A DNA stretch of 64,000 nt from CAWJEL01 sp964647255 (GTDB lineage Bacteria > Chloroflexota > Anaerolineae > CG2-30-64-16), in the NCBI GenBank assembly GCA_964647255.1, contig CAZYGI010000007.1, forward strand, positions 30,528 through 94,527, written 5' to 3'. Made by a program: the position numbers and the translations under genes. The notes under the pieces were generated by a model. It ran no database searches, was not told the DNA's origin, and was given only the letters and a program-made list of their open reading frames with translations. Below, piece by piece: positions 28,848-37,516 of this stretch (the stretch's first letter is position 1; each line of letters begins with the position of its first letter).

Positions 28848-28876
28848 TTGGGGCTTTTGCCGCCGGACGGTATACT
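28848..28876 (+). promoter_or_regulatory. Putative promoter of the solute-binding lipoprotein gene
   Basis: -10 TATACT (28871-28876) with a weak -35 TTGGGG (28848-28853) at 17 nt, about 40 nt before the ATG. Confidence 0.45.
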
Positions 28877-28918
28877 CTCGGGGAGCATGGGGCGCGAAGC
28901 GGAGAGCGGGGATCAGCT

Positions 28919-30307
28919 ATGAATCTGACTGACTTGAAACGTATCCGGTTGATATGGGCCGCGCGGCTGTCGGTGGGGCTGCTCACTGCGGGCGGGTTGA
29001 TGCTGTGCGCCATCCTGCTGCTGGCCGCAGGATGCACCGCGCCCGCCCCGATAACCGAAGAAGGGCCGGCGCCGTTCGGCATCGTCTTGTCGCCTGCCAC
29101 CGCAACGCCGAATGCACCGAACGCATCGGTGACCGTCACTGCAAACTCACCCTTGGCGCTGGTCTGGTGGGGCCCTGAATTCATTAGCCCGGACGCAAAA
29201 CAACCGGCCGGCCCGCTGATGGCGGAGCAACTGGCGGAGTTCAGCCGGGCCAGCGACGGCAAGATCAGCGTCACACTGGCGCCCAAGGCGCGTTACGGCA
29301 AGGGCGGCCTGCTCGATTTTCTGCGCACTGCCGCGCCCGTCGCGCCGGCCATCCTGCCCGACCTCATCGCGCTTGACGTGTCCGAGCTGGAGGCGGCGAC
29401 CGCGACCGGACTGCTGCAGCCGCTGGACGAGCTGCTGGACGACAACGTGATAAACGGGCTGTATCCGTTCGCCGTCTCGGCCGGGAGATTCGGAGAGCAT
29501 GTCTTGGCCGTGCAGTACGTTGCCGATCTCGACCACCTCGTCTATCGGCGGGATCTCGTCAAGATGCCACCCGCGACCTGGCAGGAACTGCTGGCCGAGC
29601 ACACCCGGTATCTGCTGCCCCTGAGCAGCCAACAGTCCAGCGCGTCCGGCCAACCGGCCCACAACTTACCCGATGTCCTGCTGAGTCAGTATCTGTCGGC
29701 CGGCGCGACATATGATTTGACGACACGGAAACTCAGCCTGGCCAGCGATCCGCTGCAACGTCTTTTCACATTCTATCAAACCGCGATCAAGAGCGGCGTC
29801 TTCCCGGAAGATGCCGCGCAAGTTCTAAACGCCGACCGCGTATGGAGCGACTATAGCCACGGCAGCGCGCCGCTGGCGGACGTCGGCGCCCGGCGATATC
29901 TGGCGGAGGGCGGCAATCTGAAGGGCACTTCGTATGCCGCCGCGCCGGGGCAAAACGGACCGCTCAAACCCGTGGCGAGCGGCTGGGCCCTGGCGATCAC
30001 CACCACTGACCCGGCCCGCCAGCGCGCAGCCGCGTCTTTGATCGCCTGGCTGCTGGCGCCGGAACGCCAGGGGGCCTGGACCGCAAAGGCCGGCTGGCTC
30101 CCGACCGCACCCGTCGCCATCGAACAGTGGGATCAGTCCGAATACATCCAGTTTCTCGCCACCCAGCTTGCCGACGCCGTGAGCCTGCCCATCGGGCCGG
30201 ACTCCGCCCTCGCCGCCACACAGCTCAAGCAGGGCTGGGAATCGGTCATCAAAGGCGAGAGCAGCCCGGCGGCCGCGACCGAGGCGATCCTGAATCCGCC
30301 CAAGTGA
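28919..30307 (+). CDS. Extracellular solute-binding lipoprotein (ABC family 1 type)
   Basis: 462 residues. The signal peptide ends in a lipobox LAAGC with Cys39. The mature part has the family-1 periplasmic binding protein look: DLIALDVSELEAATATGLLQPLDELL, LAVQYVADLDHLVYRRDLVKMPPATWQELL and, near the end, ASLIAWLLAPERQGAWTAKAGWLPT. Such proteins bind sugars or similar solutes outside the membrane for an ABC importer. No permease or ATPase gene is nearby, so it is an orphan here. It may be co-transcribed with the following glycerate kinase gene (25 nt gap). Confidence 0.82.
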   Translation: MNLTDLKRIRLIWAARLSVGLLTAGGLMLCAILLLAAGCTAPAPITEEGPAPFGIVLSPATATPNAPNASVTVTANSPLALVWWGPEFISPDAKQPAGPLMAEQLAEFSRASDGKISVTLAPKARYGKGGLLDFLRTAAPVAPAILPDLIALDVSELEAATATGLLQPLDELLDDNVINGLYPFAVSAGRFGEHVLAVQYVADLDHLVYRRDLVKMPPATWQELLAEHTRYLLPLSSQQSSASGQPAHNLPDVLLSQYLSAGATYDLTTRKLSLASDPLQRLFTFYQTAIKSGVFPEDAAQVLNADRVWSDYSHGSAPLADVGARRYLAEGGNLKGTSYAAAPGQNGPLKPVASGWALAITTTDPARQRAAASLIAWLLAPERQGAWTAKAGWLPTAPVAIEQWDQSEYIQFLATQLADAVSLPIGPDSALAATQLKQGWESVIKGESSPAAATEAILNPPK

Positions 30308-30332
30308 AGTCCGGCAGGAAGAAGTCAACCGG

Positions 30333-31826
30333 ATGACCCGTCCAACTGATCCTCCCCGCGCCCAGATTCTCGCCGTGCTCACCGCAGCCCTCCGCGCCGC
30401 GGATCCGCGCGAGGCGGTCCACCGGCATCTGAGCCGGATGGGCGACGCGCTGATCCTCGGCCAACAAACCTATCACCTCAACCAAATCGGCCGCGTCATC
30501 ATCGTCGGGGGTGGCAAGGCGACCGCGCCGATGGCCGCCGCGCTCCACGAAAGCCTCGCCGACCGTATTTCGGCCGGCGCGGTGGTCGTCAAGTACGGCC
30601 ACTCCCGCGGGACCGGCAGCTGGCGGGCGCGATTCGAAGGCCGCTGCGACCGCGCTCCCATCGGGGAAGATCAATGCGAAGACGTAACGACACAGAATCA
30701 AGAGGGCCTTAGCGACTCCGCGCTTTCCTCGGCCGGCCCAATTCAGGTTTTCGAGGCCGGGCACCCCATCCCGGACGCGGCCGGCCTGGCGGGCGCGGAG
30801 CAGATCGCCCAGCTGCTGGCGGGCCTGACCGAGCGCGATCTGGTCATCGTCTTGCTCTCCGGCGGGGGGTCGGCGCTGCTGCCGCTGCCTGCGGCCGGGA
30901 TCAGCCTGGCGGACTATCAGAGCCTCAACAACCTGCTGCTCCGCTGCGGCGCGGACATTACCGAGATCAACACGGTGCGCAAGCACTGCTCCCAGCTTCA
31001 GGGTGGGCAGCTGGCCCGCCTGGCCGCGCCTGCGCAGGTCGCCACGCTGATCCTCTCGGACGTTGTCGGCTCGCCGCTGGACGCCATTGCCTCCGGGCCC
31101 ACCGTGCCCGATCACAGCACATTCGCCGATGCCTGGAAGGTGCTTGAACGGTATAACCTCGTCGCGTCGGCGCCGCCCACAGTATGCACGCATCTGGGAC
31201 GCGGCGCCGCCGGCGAGATTCCCGACACGCCGAAGCCAGGCGATCCGATCTTTGCGCGGGGCAACACCCTCGTCATCGGCGACAACGCCAGCGCGGGCCG
31301 GGCCGCCGTGGCCGAGGCGCGGCGCCTGGGCTTCACAAGCCAGCTTCTGACGACTTTCCTCCAGGGGGAAGCGCGGGAGGTGGGCCGCGTCGCCGCAGGG
31401 CTTGCACAAGGGATCGCGTGCGGGCAATCGGATTTCATTTCGCCCGCGTGCCTGGTGCTCGGCGGAGAAACCACCGTGACGATCCGGGGAGCGGGCAGAG
31501 GGGGCCGGAATCAGGAGCTTGCGTTAGCGGCCGGCGTTGCGCTGGATGGCAGCCGCTTGCCGCCGGGAGTTGAGGTCGCGGTGGTGAGCCTGGGCACGGA
31601 TGGCACCGATGGCCCGACGGAAGCGGCCGGCGGCCTCGCCACGGCCGACACGGTCGCACGGGCGCTGGCGCTCGGCCTGGACGCCCGCGCGGCGCTGGCG
31701 GCGAACGACAGCTATCATCTGCTCGGCGCGCTGGGTGATCTGCTCATCACCGGGCCGACGCAGACGAATGTGAATGATCTGATCGTCGTGTTCTGCTGGG
31801 GAGAGATTCGGGCGCATCGGGCTTGA
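30333..31826 (+). CDS. Glycerate 2-kinase (DUF4147/MOFRL type)
   Basis: 497 residues. The two-domain type II glycerate kinase is recognised by VGGGKATAPMA, FEAGHPIPDAAG, LSGGGSALLPLPA, INTVRKHCSQLQGGQLA, ILSDVVGSPLDAIASGPTV and the C-terminal MOFRL domain with GRNQELALAAGVAL and LGTDGTDGPTEAAGG. It phosphorylates glycerate to 2-phosphoglycerate. Residues about 91-135 between VVKYGHS and IQVFEAGHP are an insertion not expected in the family. The stop codon overlaps the left arm of a palindromic repeat. Confidence 0.93.
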   Translation: MTRPTDPPRAQILAVLTAALRAADPREAVHRHLSRMGDALILGQQTYHLNQIGRVIIVGGGKATAPMAAALHESLADRISAGAVVVKYGHSRGTGSWRARFEGRCDRAPIGEDQCEDVTTQNQEGLSDSALSSAGPIQVFEAGHPIPDAAGLAGAEQIAQLLAGLTERDLVIVLLSGGGSALLPLPAAGISLADYQSLNNLLLRCGADITEINTVRKHCSQLQGGQLARLAAPAQVATLILSDVVGSPLDAIASGPTVPDHSTFADAWKVLERYNLVASAPPTVCTHLGRGAAGEIPDTPKPGDPIFARGNTLVIGDNASAGRAAVAEARRLGFTSQLLTTFLQGEAREVGRVAAGLAQGIACGQSDFISPACLVLGGETTVTIRGAGRGGRNQELALAAGVALDGSRLPPGVEVAVVSLGTDGTDGPTEAAGGLATADTVARALALGLDARAALAANDSYHLLGALGDLLITGPTQTNVNDLIVVFCWGEIRAHRA

Positions 31827-31879
31827 CGTGCCTGACACTTGCCTGGTAAACCATCAGCCTCCACAAGTGTCAGGCACGT
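31826..31879. terminator. Palindromic repeat acting as convergent terminator
   Basis: 16-bp perfect inverted repeat ACGTGCCTGACACTTG (31826-31841) with its complement (31864-31879), loop 22 nt, then TTT. It lies between two convergent genes. A related copy is at 52330-52380. Confidence 0.65.
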
Positions 31880-31886
31880 TTCGGCG

Positions 31887-34439
31887 CTAAGCCTCTTCCG
31901 CGCCGGGGTACGCGGGCTGCGAATCGGTGCGGTTGCGGCCGCGGGAATCGGTGTAGCTGACGCGCCACGAAGGCATCCAGGCCAGGGCGACCGTCTGCAC
32001 GTCAATATCGGCCTTCTTAGGCGTGATCTGAGTCTTCTGGATGTCGCCGGCGGCCTTGGTCCACTGCTGGGTCAGTGCATCCGCCTCCCCTTGCATCTGA
32101 ACCTGGATATCCTTCACCTGGGCTTCGAGCCGCGCGATATCTTCCTCGGCCTGCTCGATGTTCGCCTTGGCCTCAGACGTCAGGCGCCGCTTAGTGGCTG
32201 CGGACGAGAGGCCGCTGAGGCTCTTCCGTTTGCGACCGGTCAGCAGGCCAAACATCCCGGCGACGGTGGAGACGCCGCTCAACACTTCCTCCGCCTGCCG
32301 CCCCTTGTACTTTGCCTTTGCATCAGCCAGGTCTTGCTGCTCGTTTGCCAGCCGATCCTGAATCCGCTTGAGCTGCGTCTCGTACTTGTCCTTCAGCTTA
32401 TCTACTCCGGCGTCACGCGCCTCGCGCGCGGCCTGCTGGCAGCGTGCGACAAAATCGCGCGCCGACTCACCGGAGCGCGCATACAGCTTCAGGGTCGGGT
32501 TGTACGCCAGCTCAAAACCCTGGTTGCGGTAGATGTGATCGGTCAGATCAGCGGCCAGCCCGGCGAAAGCCTTGACCGAGGTCACGCCCTCCGGCAGGTC
32601 CACGCTGAAAGCAGCATCTGCAACCGGGCTCTCCTGAAGGTCGCGCGGCTCCAGGCTCACCGGTTGAGCATCCTTCCAGGAAATTACCTTGGCGCCGGGA
32701 TCGAGCGGCAACAACAACGTGGTGTCCTGTCGCTCGTCAATGGCGAGTTTGCGATCGGCGAAATGGACGCTGGCGAAGCCGATCAACGCCGGCTCGTAGA
32801 CCAGCACTTGTTGCGCATCGGCCAGGGCGTCCCCCGTGCGGGCGGCGATGGCCTGCATCGCGTTGTTTTTGGCGACAGCCACTGGCAAGTAAGCCTGTTT
32901 GATCCCCGGTGGCAGCACCGGCGGCTGCGCGCTGACTCCGCCTGCACCGACCGTCGCGGCGCTCGGGCCTTGTCCCGGCAGGAAGGCCGGCTTGCCGGCC
33001 GCCGCGATGGCCGGCCCGGCTGCGCCCTTTCGCCCGGCCATCAACGTCTTAATCTGTCCACGCGTCAGCGGGCCGCGCAGATAGCTCATCGCCCAGCGCG
33101 TCTGGAAGATCACGGGCTCTTTCAGGTTGACGTTGTGCATCAGGAAGACGCGCGAATCCAGCGAGGAGATGATCTTGTCCAGCTTGGCCGGATCGGTGAT
33201 CGTCCCCGCCTCGGCCATGGCGCTCTCCAATCCCTCCATCAGGCGCGCCTTGTCCCGCTCGGCCTGCAACTTGCCGATGAACCAGGTGCCGGCGTTCGTC
33301 AGCCCCTTGTAGTCCAGATCCACGGGGTTCTGCGTGGTGAGCATGACGCCTACGCCGAAAGCGCGCGCCTGCTTGACCAGGGTCAGCAGCGGCCTTTTGC
33401 TCGGCGGATTGGCGCTGGGCGGGAAGTAGCCGAACACCTCGTCCATGTAGACCAGGGCGCGCAGGCTGGTGGTGCCGGGCTGGCTGCGCATCCAACTGAT
33501 AATCTGCTCCAGCAGGATCGTCACGAAGAACATGCGCTCGGCGTCGCTCAGGTGCGCGATGTAGAAAATGCTGTGCCGCGGTTTGCCTTCCGGCGTGCGC
33601 AGCATGGCTGCGATGTCCAGCGGATCGCCCGCCGTCCACGCCTGGAAGCTGGGGGAAGCGATGATATTATTGAGCGTCATCGCCAGCGCAAAGCGATCCT
33701 TCTGCGGGAAGAAGGTTTCGACATCGAAGACGCCGACCTGCTTAAACGGCGGCTTCTGCACAGCCAGGATCAGCTTGGCGATGTCAAGATCCTGCCCGGC
33801 GCGCCAGGCGTTTTCCAGGATACTGGACAGGAGGATGTGCTCCCGGCTGCGCACCGGGTCGGCGTCAATGCCCACCAGGCCCAACAGCGCTGAGACCGTG
33901 CCCTGAATCTTGTCACGCAGCGTCTCAGTCTCGGTGTCCCAGTCTAGCTGCGGGGCCTTGAAGCTAGCAAGGATGCTGACCGGCAGGCCCGCCTCGGAAC
34001 CGGGGGTGTAGATGGCGAAGTCGGCCGCGGCCTTGAGCGCCTTGATGCGGTCGGGGCCCTCCTCCCAGCTTGCCAGGCCGTTGCGCCAGTCGGTCGCGGT
34101 CTTGGCCGCGTAATCCTCCACCGTCATCCCCTTGCGCGCGGCGTCGTCGGGGTTGATCCACGGCTGGAAATCGGCCGGCAGGAGATCCGGGAAGGTGAGC
34201 AGCAGGTTGGTGATATCACCTTTCGGATCAATCAGGATCGCCGGCACGCCATCGAGCGCGGCCTCCTCGATCAAGTCAATGCAGAGGCCGGTCTTGCCGC
34301 TGCCGGTCATGCCCACGCAGATCGCATGGGTGGTCAGATCACGCGAGTCGTAGTTGACCTGAACATCCGCCAGTTGCTTGGCGGCCAGATCATACTGTTT
34401 GCCGAGAAAAAAGCTGCCGAGTTTTTCGATGATGGGCAT
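31887..34439 (-). CDS. HerA/DUF87-like P-loop ATPase with C-terminal coiled coil
   Basis: 850 residues. The N-terminal DUF87/HerA-like domain has Walker A GMTGSGKTG (about residue 43), IDPKGDITN and Walker B ALVYMDEVFGYFPP; LTTQNPVDLDYKGL resembles the sensor region. The middle of the protein is Pro/Ala rich, and the C-terminal part has a long helical stretch (about 650-780) with DKYETQLKRIQDRLANEQQDLADAKAK. No NurA-type nuclease or secretion genes are adjacent. Role unknown: HerA-type motors act on DNA, but this form with its own accessory domains is not linked to any system here. The ATG at 34439 has GGAGG 7 nt upstream. Confidence 0.85.
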   Translation of the reverse strand: MPIIEKLGSFFLGKQYDLAAKQLADVQVNYDSRDLTTHAICVGMTGSGKTGLCIDLIEEAALDGVPAILIDPKGDITNLLLTFPDLLPADFQPWINPDDAARKGMTVEDYAAKTATDWRNGLASWEEGPDRIKALKAAADFAIYTPGSEAGLPVSILASFKAPQLDWDTETETLRDKIQGTVSALLGLVGIDADPVRSREHILLSSILENAWRAGQDLDIAKLILAVQKPPFKQVGVFDVETFFPQKDRFALAMTLNNIIASPSFQAWTAGDPLDIAAMLRTPEGKPRHSIFYIAHLSDAERMFFVTILLEQIISWMRSQPGTTSLRALVYMDEVFGYFPPSANPPSKRPLLTLVKQARAFGVGVMLTTQNPVDLDYKGLTNAGTWFIGKLQAERDKARLMEGLESAMAEAGTITDPAKLDKIISSLDSRVFLMHNVNLKEPVIFQTRWAMSYLRGPLTRGQIKTLMAGRKGAAGPAIAAAGKPAFLPGQGPSAATVGAGGVSAQPPVLPPGIKQAYLPVAVAKNNAMQAIAARTGDALADAQQVLVYEPALIGFASVHFADRKLAIDERQDTTLLLPLDPGAKVISWKDAQPVSLEPRDLQESPVADAAFSVDLPEGVTSVKAFAGLAADLTDHIYRNQGFELAYNPTLKLYARSGESARDFVARCQQAAREARDAGVDKLKDKYETQLKRIQDRLANEQQDLADAKAKYKGRQAEEVLSGVSTVAGMFGLLTGRKRKSLSGLSSAATKRRLTSEAKANIEQAEEDIARLEAQVKDIQVQMQGEADALTQQWTKAAGDIQKTQITPKKADIDVQTVALAWMPSWRVSYTDSRGRNRTDSQPAYPGAEEA

Positions 34440-34469
34440 GGGGAATCCTCCGGTTGGAGATGCTGTGCG

Positions 34470-34690
34470 GGATGAGATCCTTCGCTCTCTCCTCAAGGGT
34501 CGAATATCATGCTGAGGCGCGGACCGGCTTTGAATGACACAGTGACTTGCTGAGTTCCGCTCGCTCAGGATGACAATCGCCAAACTCCTCTGGATTGAGT
34601 GCCGAAGCATCTCCGCGCATGAGTTTCTTGCCGGGTGCGTACCATCCTTGCGAGGCAAATGGCTCAGCGTGACAGATCCCTGCGATCTCA
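34470..34690. repeat. Degenerate REP/MITE-like palindromic sequences
   Basis: The gap upstream of the ATPase gene holds scattered fragments of one motif set: GAGATCCTTCGCTC, CATGCTGAGGCG, CGCTCAGGATGAC and GCTCAGCGTGACAG in both orientations. They resemble decayed pieces of the element at 36623-36757. No gene is seen here. Confidence 0.55.
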
Positions 34691-34732
34691 TTTGTCTTAG
34701 GCTGTTCAGTGTACAAGCCTCGACGAGGAATG

Positions 34733-35680
34733 TCAAGCCAAAATCAGCCGCCGCGCCAGCTCGTCGAGCGGTGCGATGCGCGCGGGCTGCACCGCCCGAC
34801 GCCAGCCCAGCACCTTGGGCAGGCCGGCCAGACCGGCCAGTTGCCCGCGCAGCCGGGCGCGCGCGGCCGCGCCGCGCCAGGCGCGCAGCGCGTCCCATTT
34901 GATCCGCCATTGGGCACGGAGGATCCGGCCGAAGTGCTGGCGGATCAGCGGGCCGGGCATATCTTTAGCGATTACCCAGATGGTGTTGCGGCCGGTGTAG
35001 TAGCTTGCCAGCACGCCACCGCCGGTCGCGCTGAGGTGATGATAGAGCCGTGCGCCCGGCGCAAAGACGGCCCGCCAGCCCAGCAGTTGCAGCCGCCACG
35101 CCAGATCCACATCCTCCAGGTACATGAAGAGCCGCTCGTCGAACCCGCCGGCCTGCTCCCACGCCGCGCGGCGGTACATCACCCCGCCGCCGCACCCGCC
35201 GAAAATCTCTGGCTGGCCGTCGTACTGGCCCGCGTCGACTTCCCACACCCCGCGGTTGCGCGGGATGCCATCCGCGCCCATCAGGTCGCCGGTGTTGTGC
35301 AGTGTGTCCCGTCGATCGTAGAGCAACATCTTGCTGGCGATGGCGCCGGCCTCCGGGTTCGCCGCCGCTGTCTCAACCAGCGCGGCCAGCCAGCCCGGCT
35401 CCGCCTCAGTGTCGTTGTTCAGCATCACCAGCAGATCGCCGGCCGCGGCCCGTGCGCCCGCGTTGCAGCCGACCGCCAGCCCGCTGTTGCGCTCAAGCTG
35501 AACGATCTTGACTTCGGGATACTGCCCGGCCACGAAGGCCACCGAGCCGTCGCTGGACGCGTCATCCACCAGGATGATTTCGGTGCGCCCCCGCGGATAG
35601 CTCTGCGCCCGCAGCGCGTCGAGGCAGGGCGTCAGAAAGCGCAGGCCGTTGTAGTTTGGGATGATGACGCTGACGAACAT
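34733..35680 (-). CDS. Family 2 glycosyltransferase
   Basis: 315 residues, GT-A fold. The start SVIIPNYNGLRFL and ILVDDASSDGSV are followed by the DxD-like LVMLNNDTEAEPGWLAAL, and then GGVMYRRAAWEQAGGFDERLFMYLEDVDLAWRL. These are typical of rhamnosyl or other inverting transferases in cell-surface polysaccharide synthesis. It is downstream of an RmlD-like gene, which would fit rhamnose transfer, but the acceptor is unknown. The start at 35680 is chosen because the upstream in-frame extension is repeat DNA. Confidence 0.9.
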   Translation of the reverse strand: MFVSVIIPNYNGLRFLTPCLDALRAQSYPRGRTEIILVDDASSDGSVAFVAGQYPEVKIVQLERNSGLAVGCNAGARAAAGDLLVMLNNDTEAEPGWLAALVETAAANPEAGAIASKMLLYDRRDTLHNTGDLMGADGIPRNRGVWEVDAGQYDGQPEIFGGCGGGVMYRRAAWEQAGGFDERLFMYLEDVDLAWRLQLLGWRAVFAPGARLYHHLSATGGGVLASYYTGRNTIWVIAKDMPGPLIRQHFGRILRAQWRIKWDALRAWRGAAARARLRGQLAGLAGLPKVLGWRRAVQPARIAPLDELARRLILA

Positions 35681-35692
35681 GGCGAACCTTTC

Positions 35693-35781
35693 GTTGACGT
35701 TGGCACGTTGACAGGTTGACACGTGCGCAGGTTGACAGGTTCCAACGTTCCAACTTGCTAACGTGCCAACGTGCCAACGTA
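35693..35781. repeat. Palindromic 8-bp repeat array overlapping the rfbD stop
   Basis: Copies of GTTGACA/GTTGGCAC words on the left and AACGTGCC on the right give an inverted repeat ACGTTGGCACGT (35697-35708) with ACGTGCCAACGT (35761-35772). The final codons VGTLAR and TAG of the next gene are read from these repeat units. Confidence 0.8.
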
Positions 35782-36597
35782 CTCCGCCACTGCCTCTTGC
35801 CAGGGCCGGAGCGTGATCCCCAACGCGGCCGCGGCGGTGTTCGCCAGGACGGCGTGGAGGGGTGGCTTCGACGGCCGCGGCCACTCTGCGCTCAAGATCG
35901 GCGTGACAGGCAGATCGGGCCGGCCGGCCAGCCTCATGATCTCGCGGGCGAATTCGAACCGCGAGCAGAACCCGGCGTTGGTCAGGTGGTAGATACCGTA
36001 CTGGCCCGTCGCGGCCAGGCGAAGAATCGCCGCCGCCAGATCCGGCGCATAGGTTGGGTTGCCGAACTCATCCGCGGCGACCCGGAGGCTGCCGTACTTC
36101 TCGGCGCCGGCCAGGATCTTGGTGACGAAGTTGCTCCCGCCCGGCCCGAAGAGCCACGCCACCCGGCAGATGTAAAAGCGGCCGCCGGTCAGATCGCGCA
36201 CGATCTGCTCGCCCGCGGCCTTGCTGCGCGCATAGGTGCTCAGCGGGTTGGCTGCGTCCCACTCCCGGTAGAGGTCTCGGCGGCTGCCGTCGAAGACTTC
36301 ATTGGTGCTGACATGGAGCAGCGCCGCGCCGGCCCGTGCCGCACCCAGCGCGACGTTCTGCGTGCCGACCGCATTGACACGGAACGCCAGATCGGGGTTC
36401 GTCTCGCAGCCGTCCACGTCGGTGTAGGCCGCAGCATGCACCACCAGCGCGGGCTGGAAGCTCTCGATGCGGCTCACAACGGCGGACGCAGTGATGTCAT
36501 CCTCGGGCACGTCCAGGCCAAGGATCTCGTGCCCGGCAAACGCCGTCTGCAGTTGGCGGCCAAGCTGGCCGCGGTGGCCGGTGATAATGACGCGCAT
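35758..36597 (-). CDS. rfbD: dTDP-4-dehydrorhamnose reductase family protein (RmlD-like)
   Basis: 279 residues, extended SDR fold. GHRGQLGRQL is the NAD(P) loop, HAAAYTDVDGCE is the typical RmlD block, and YARSKAAGE carries the YxxxK pair. The enzyme makes dTDP-L-rhamnose from the 4-keto sugar. The rest of the rml pathway is not in the window. The last six residues and stop are encoded by a short tandem repeat. It lies just upstream of the GT2 gene. Confidence 0.88.
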   Translation of the reverse strand: MRVIITGHRGQLGRQLQTAFAGHEILGLDVPEDDITASAVVSRIESFQPALVVHAAAYTDVDGCETNPDLAFRVNAVGTQNVALGAARAGAALLHVSTNEVFDGSRRDLYREWDAANPLSTYARSKAAGEQIVRDLTGGRFYICRVAWLFGPGGSNFVTKILAGAEKYGSLRVAADEFGNPTYAPDLAAAILRLAATGQYGIYHLTNAGFCSRFEFAREIMRLAGRPDLPVTPILSAEWPRPSKPPLHAVLANTAAAALGITLRPWQEAVAEYVGTLAR

Positions 36598-36622
36598 GAA
36601 GTGCCTTCTTACGTTTTCAATT

Positions 36623-36757
36623 GTCATTCTGAGCGGGTTAGCCCACAGACTACCGTTGCGGCGAGACGCCAGCGAAGAATCTATCATTCGAATGACGAGA
36701 TTCTTCGCTGAGAGTCCGCCGCGGAGCGAGATGACTCGTTAACCCGCTCAGAATGAC
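36623..36757. mobile_element. Palindromic MITE/REP-like element
   Basis: A 135-bp non-coding element made of nested inverted repeats: outer arms GTCATTCTGAGCGGGTTA (36623-36640) with their complement (36740-36757), inner arms AGCGAAGAATCT (36669-36680) with 36696-36707, and a central TCATTCGAATGA. It fills most of the gap between rfbD and pcm. There is no transposase, so if it moves it relies on one elsewhere. Confidence 0.75.
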
Positions 36758-36823
36758 CAACATCACACAACGACAACTTCTACTTGAAAGGAATTGGAGC
36801 GAAATCTAGTCGTTACTGGACGC

Positions 36824-37516
36824 TTAATAGTGCCTAAACAGCTCATCCAACTGTCGTTTGATCTCGACCAGGGTGGGATCGGCTTCCTCCGCTGCGGCCG
36901 CAGGCGAGACCAGCGGCACGAAACGCACGTCGCACAGGAACTCGCGCCGCAAGCCGGCCGCCGTGCGCTCGATGCGCCACAAGGTTTGATCCCACGCGCT
37001 CGCGCCCACGGGGATCACCAACCGGCCGCCGCTCACAAGCTGCGCCACCAGCGCGGGGGGGACAGCGGTCGCGGCCGCGGTGACGATGATGGCGTCATAG
37101 GGCGCGTGTTCAGGCCAGCCCAGCCGACCGTCGCCCACTTTGACCGCGACCCTGCACCCCAACCCGCGCAGCCGCTCTCCCGCGCTGCCGGCGAGCTCGG
37201 CCAGGGTCTCGACGCTCCACACGTGCGGCGTGAGCTTCGCCAGCACGGCGGCCTGATAGCCCGATCCCGTCCCGATCTCGAGGACGCGGCTGTCCGGCGT
37301 CAAGCACAGCGCCTGGGTCATCAACGCCACGATGTACGGCTGCGAGATCGTCTGCCCCAGGCCGAGCGGGAGCGCAATGTCCTCGTAGGCCTGGCCGCGA
37401 TACTCGGGTGGCACGAACAGATGCCGCGGCACGGCGGTAAGGGCCGCCAGAACGGCGGGATCCGCCACGTCCGCCCAGCGGGGCGGCCAACGCCTCGGCT
37501 GAGCTGGCTCGCTCAT
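36824..37516 (-). CDS. pcm: Protein-L-isoaspartate O-methyltransferase
   Basis: 230 residues, SAM-dependent repair of isoaspartyl residues. Visible family blocks are VPRHLFVPPEYRGQAYEDIALPLGLGQTISQPYIVALMTQAL, the SAM loop LEIGTGSGYQAAVLA and LVIPVG. The ATG at 37516 overlaps the stop of the upstream GDSL hydrolase gene by ATGA, so the two are translationally coupled. This start is preferred over one 27 nt upstream for that reason. Confidence 0.95.
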   Translation of the reverse strand: MSEPAQPRRWPPRWADVADPAVLAALTAVPRHLFVPPEYRGQAYEDIALPLGLGQTISQPYIVALMTQALCLTPDSRVLEIGTGSGYQAAVLAKLTPHVWSVETLAELAGSAGERLRGLGCRVAVKVGDGRLGWPEHAPYDAIIVTAAATAVPPALVAQLVSGGRLVIPVGASAWDQTLWRIERTAAGLRREFLCDVRFVPLVSPAAAAEEADPTLVEIKRQLDELFRHY

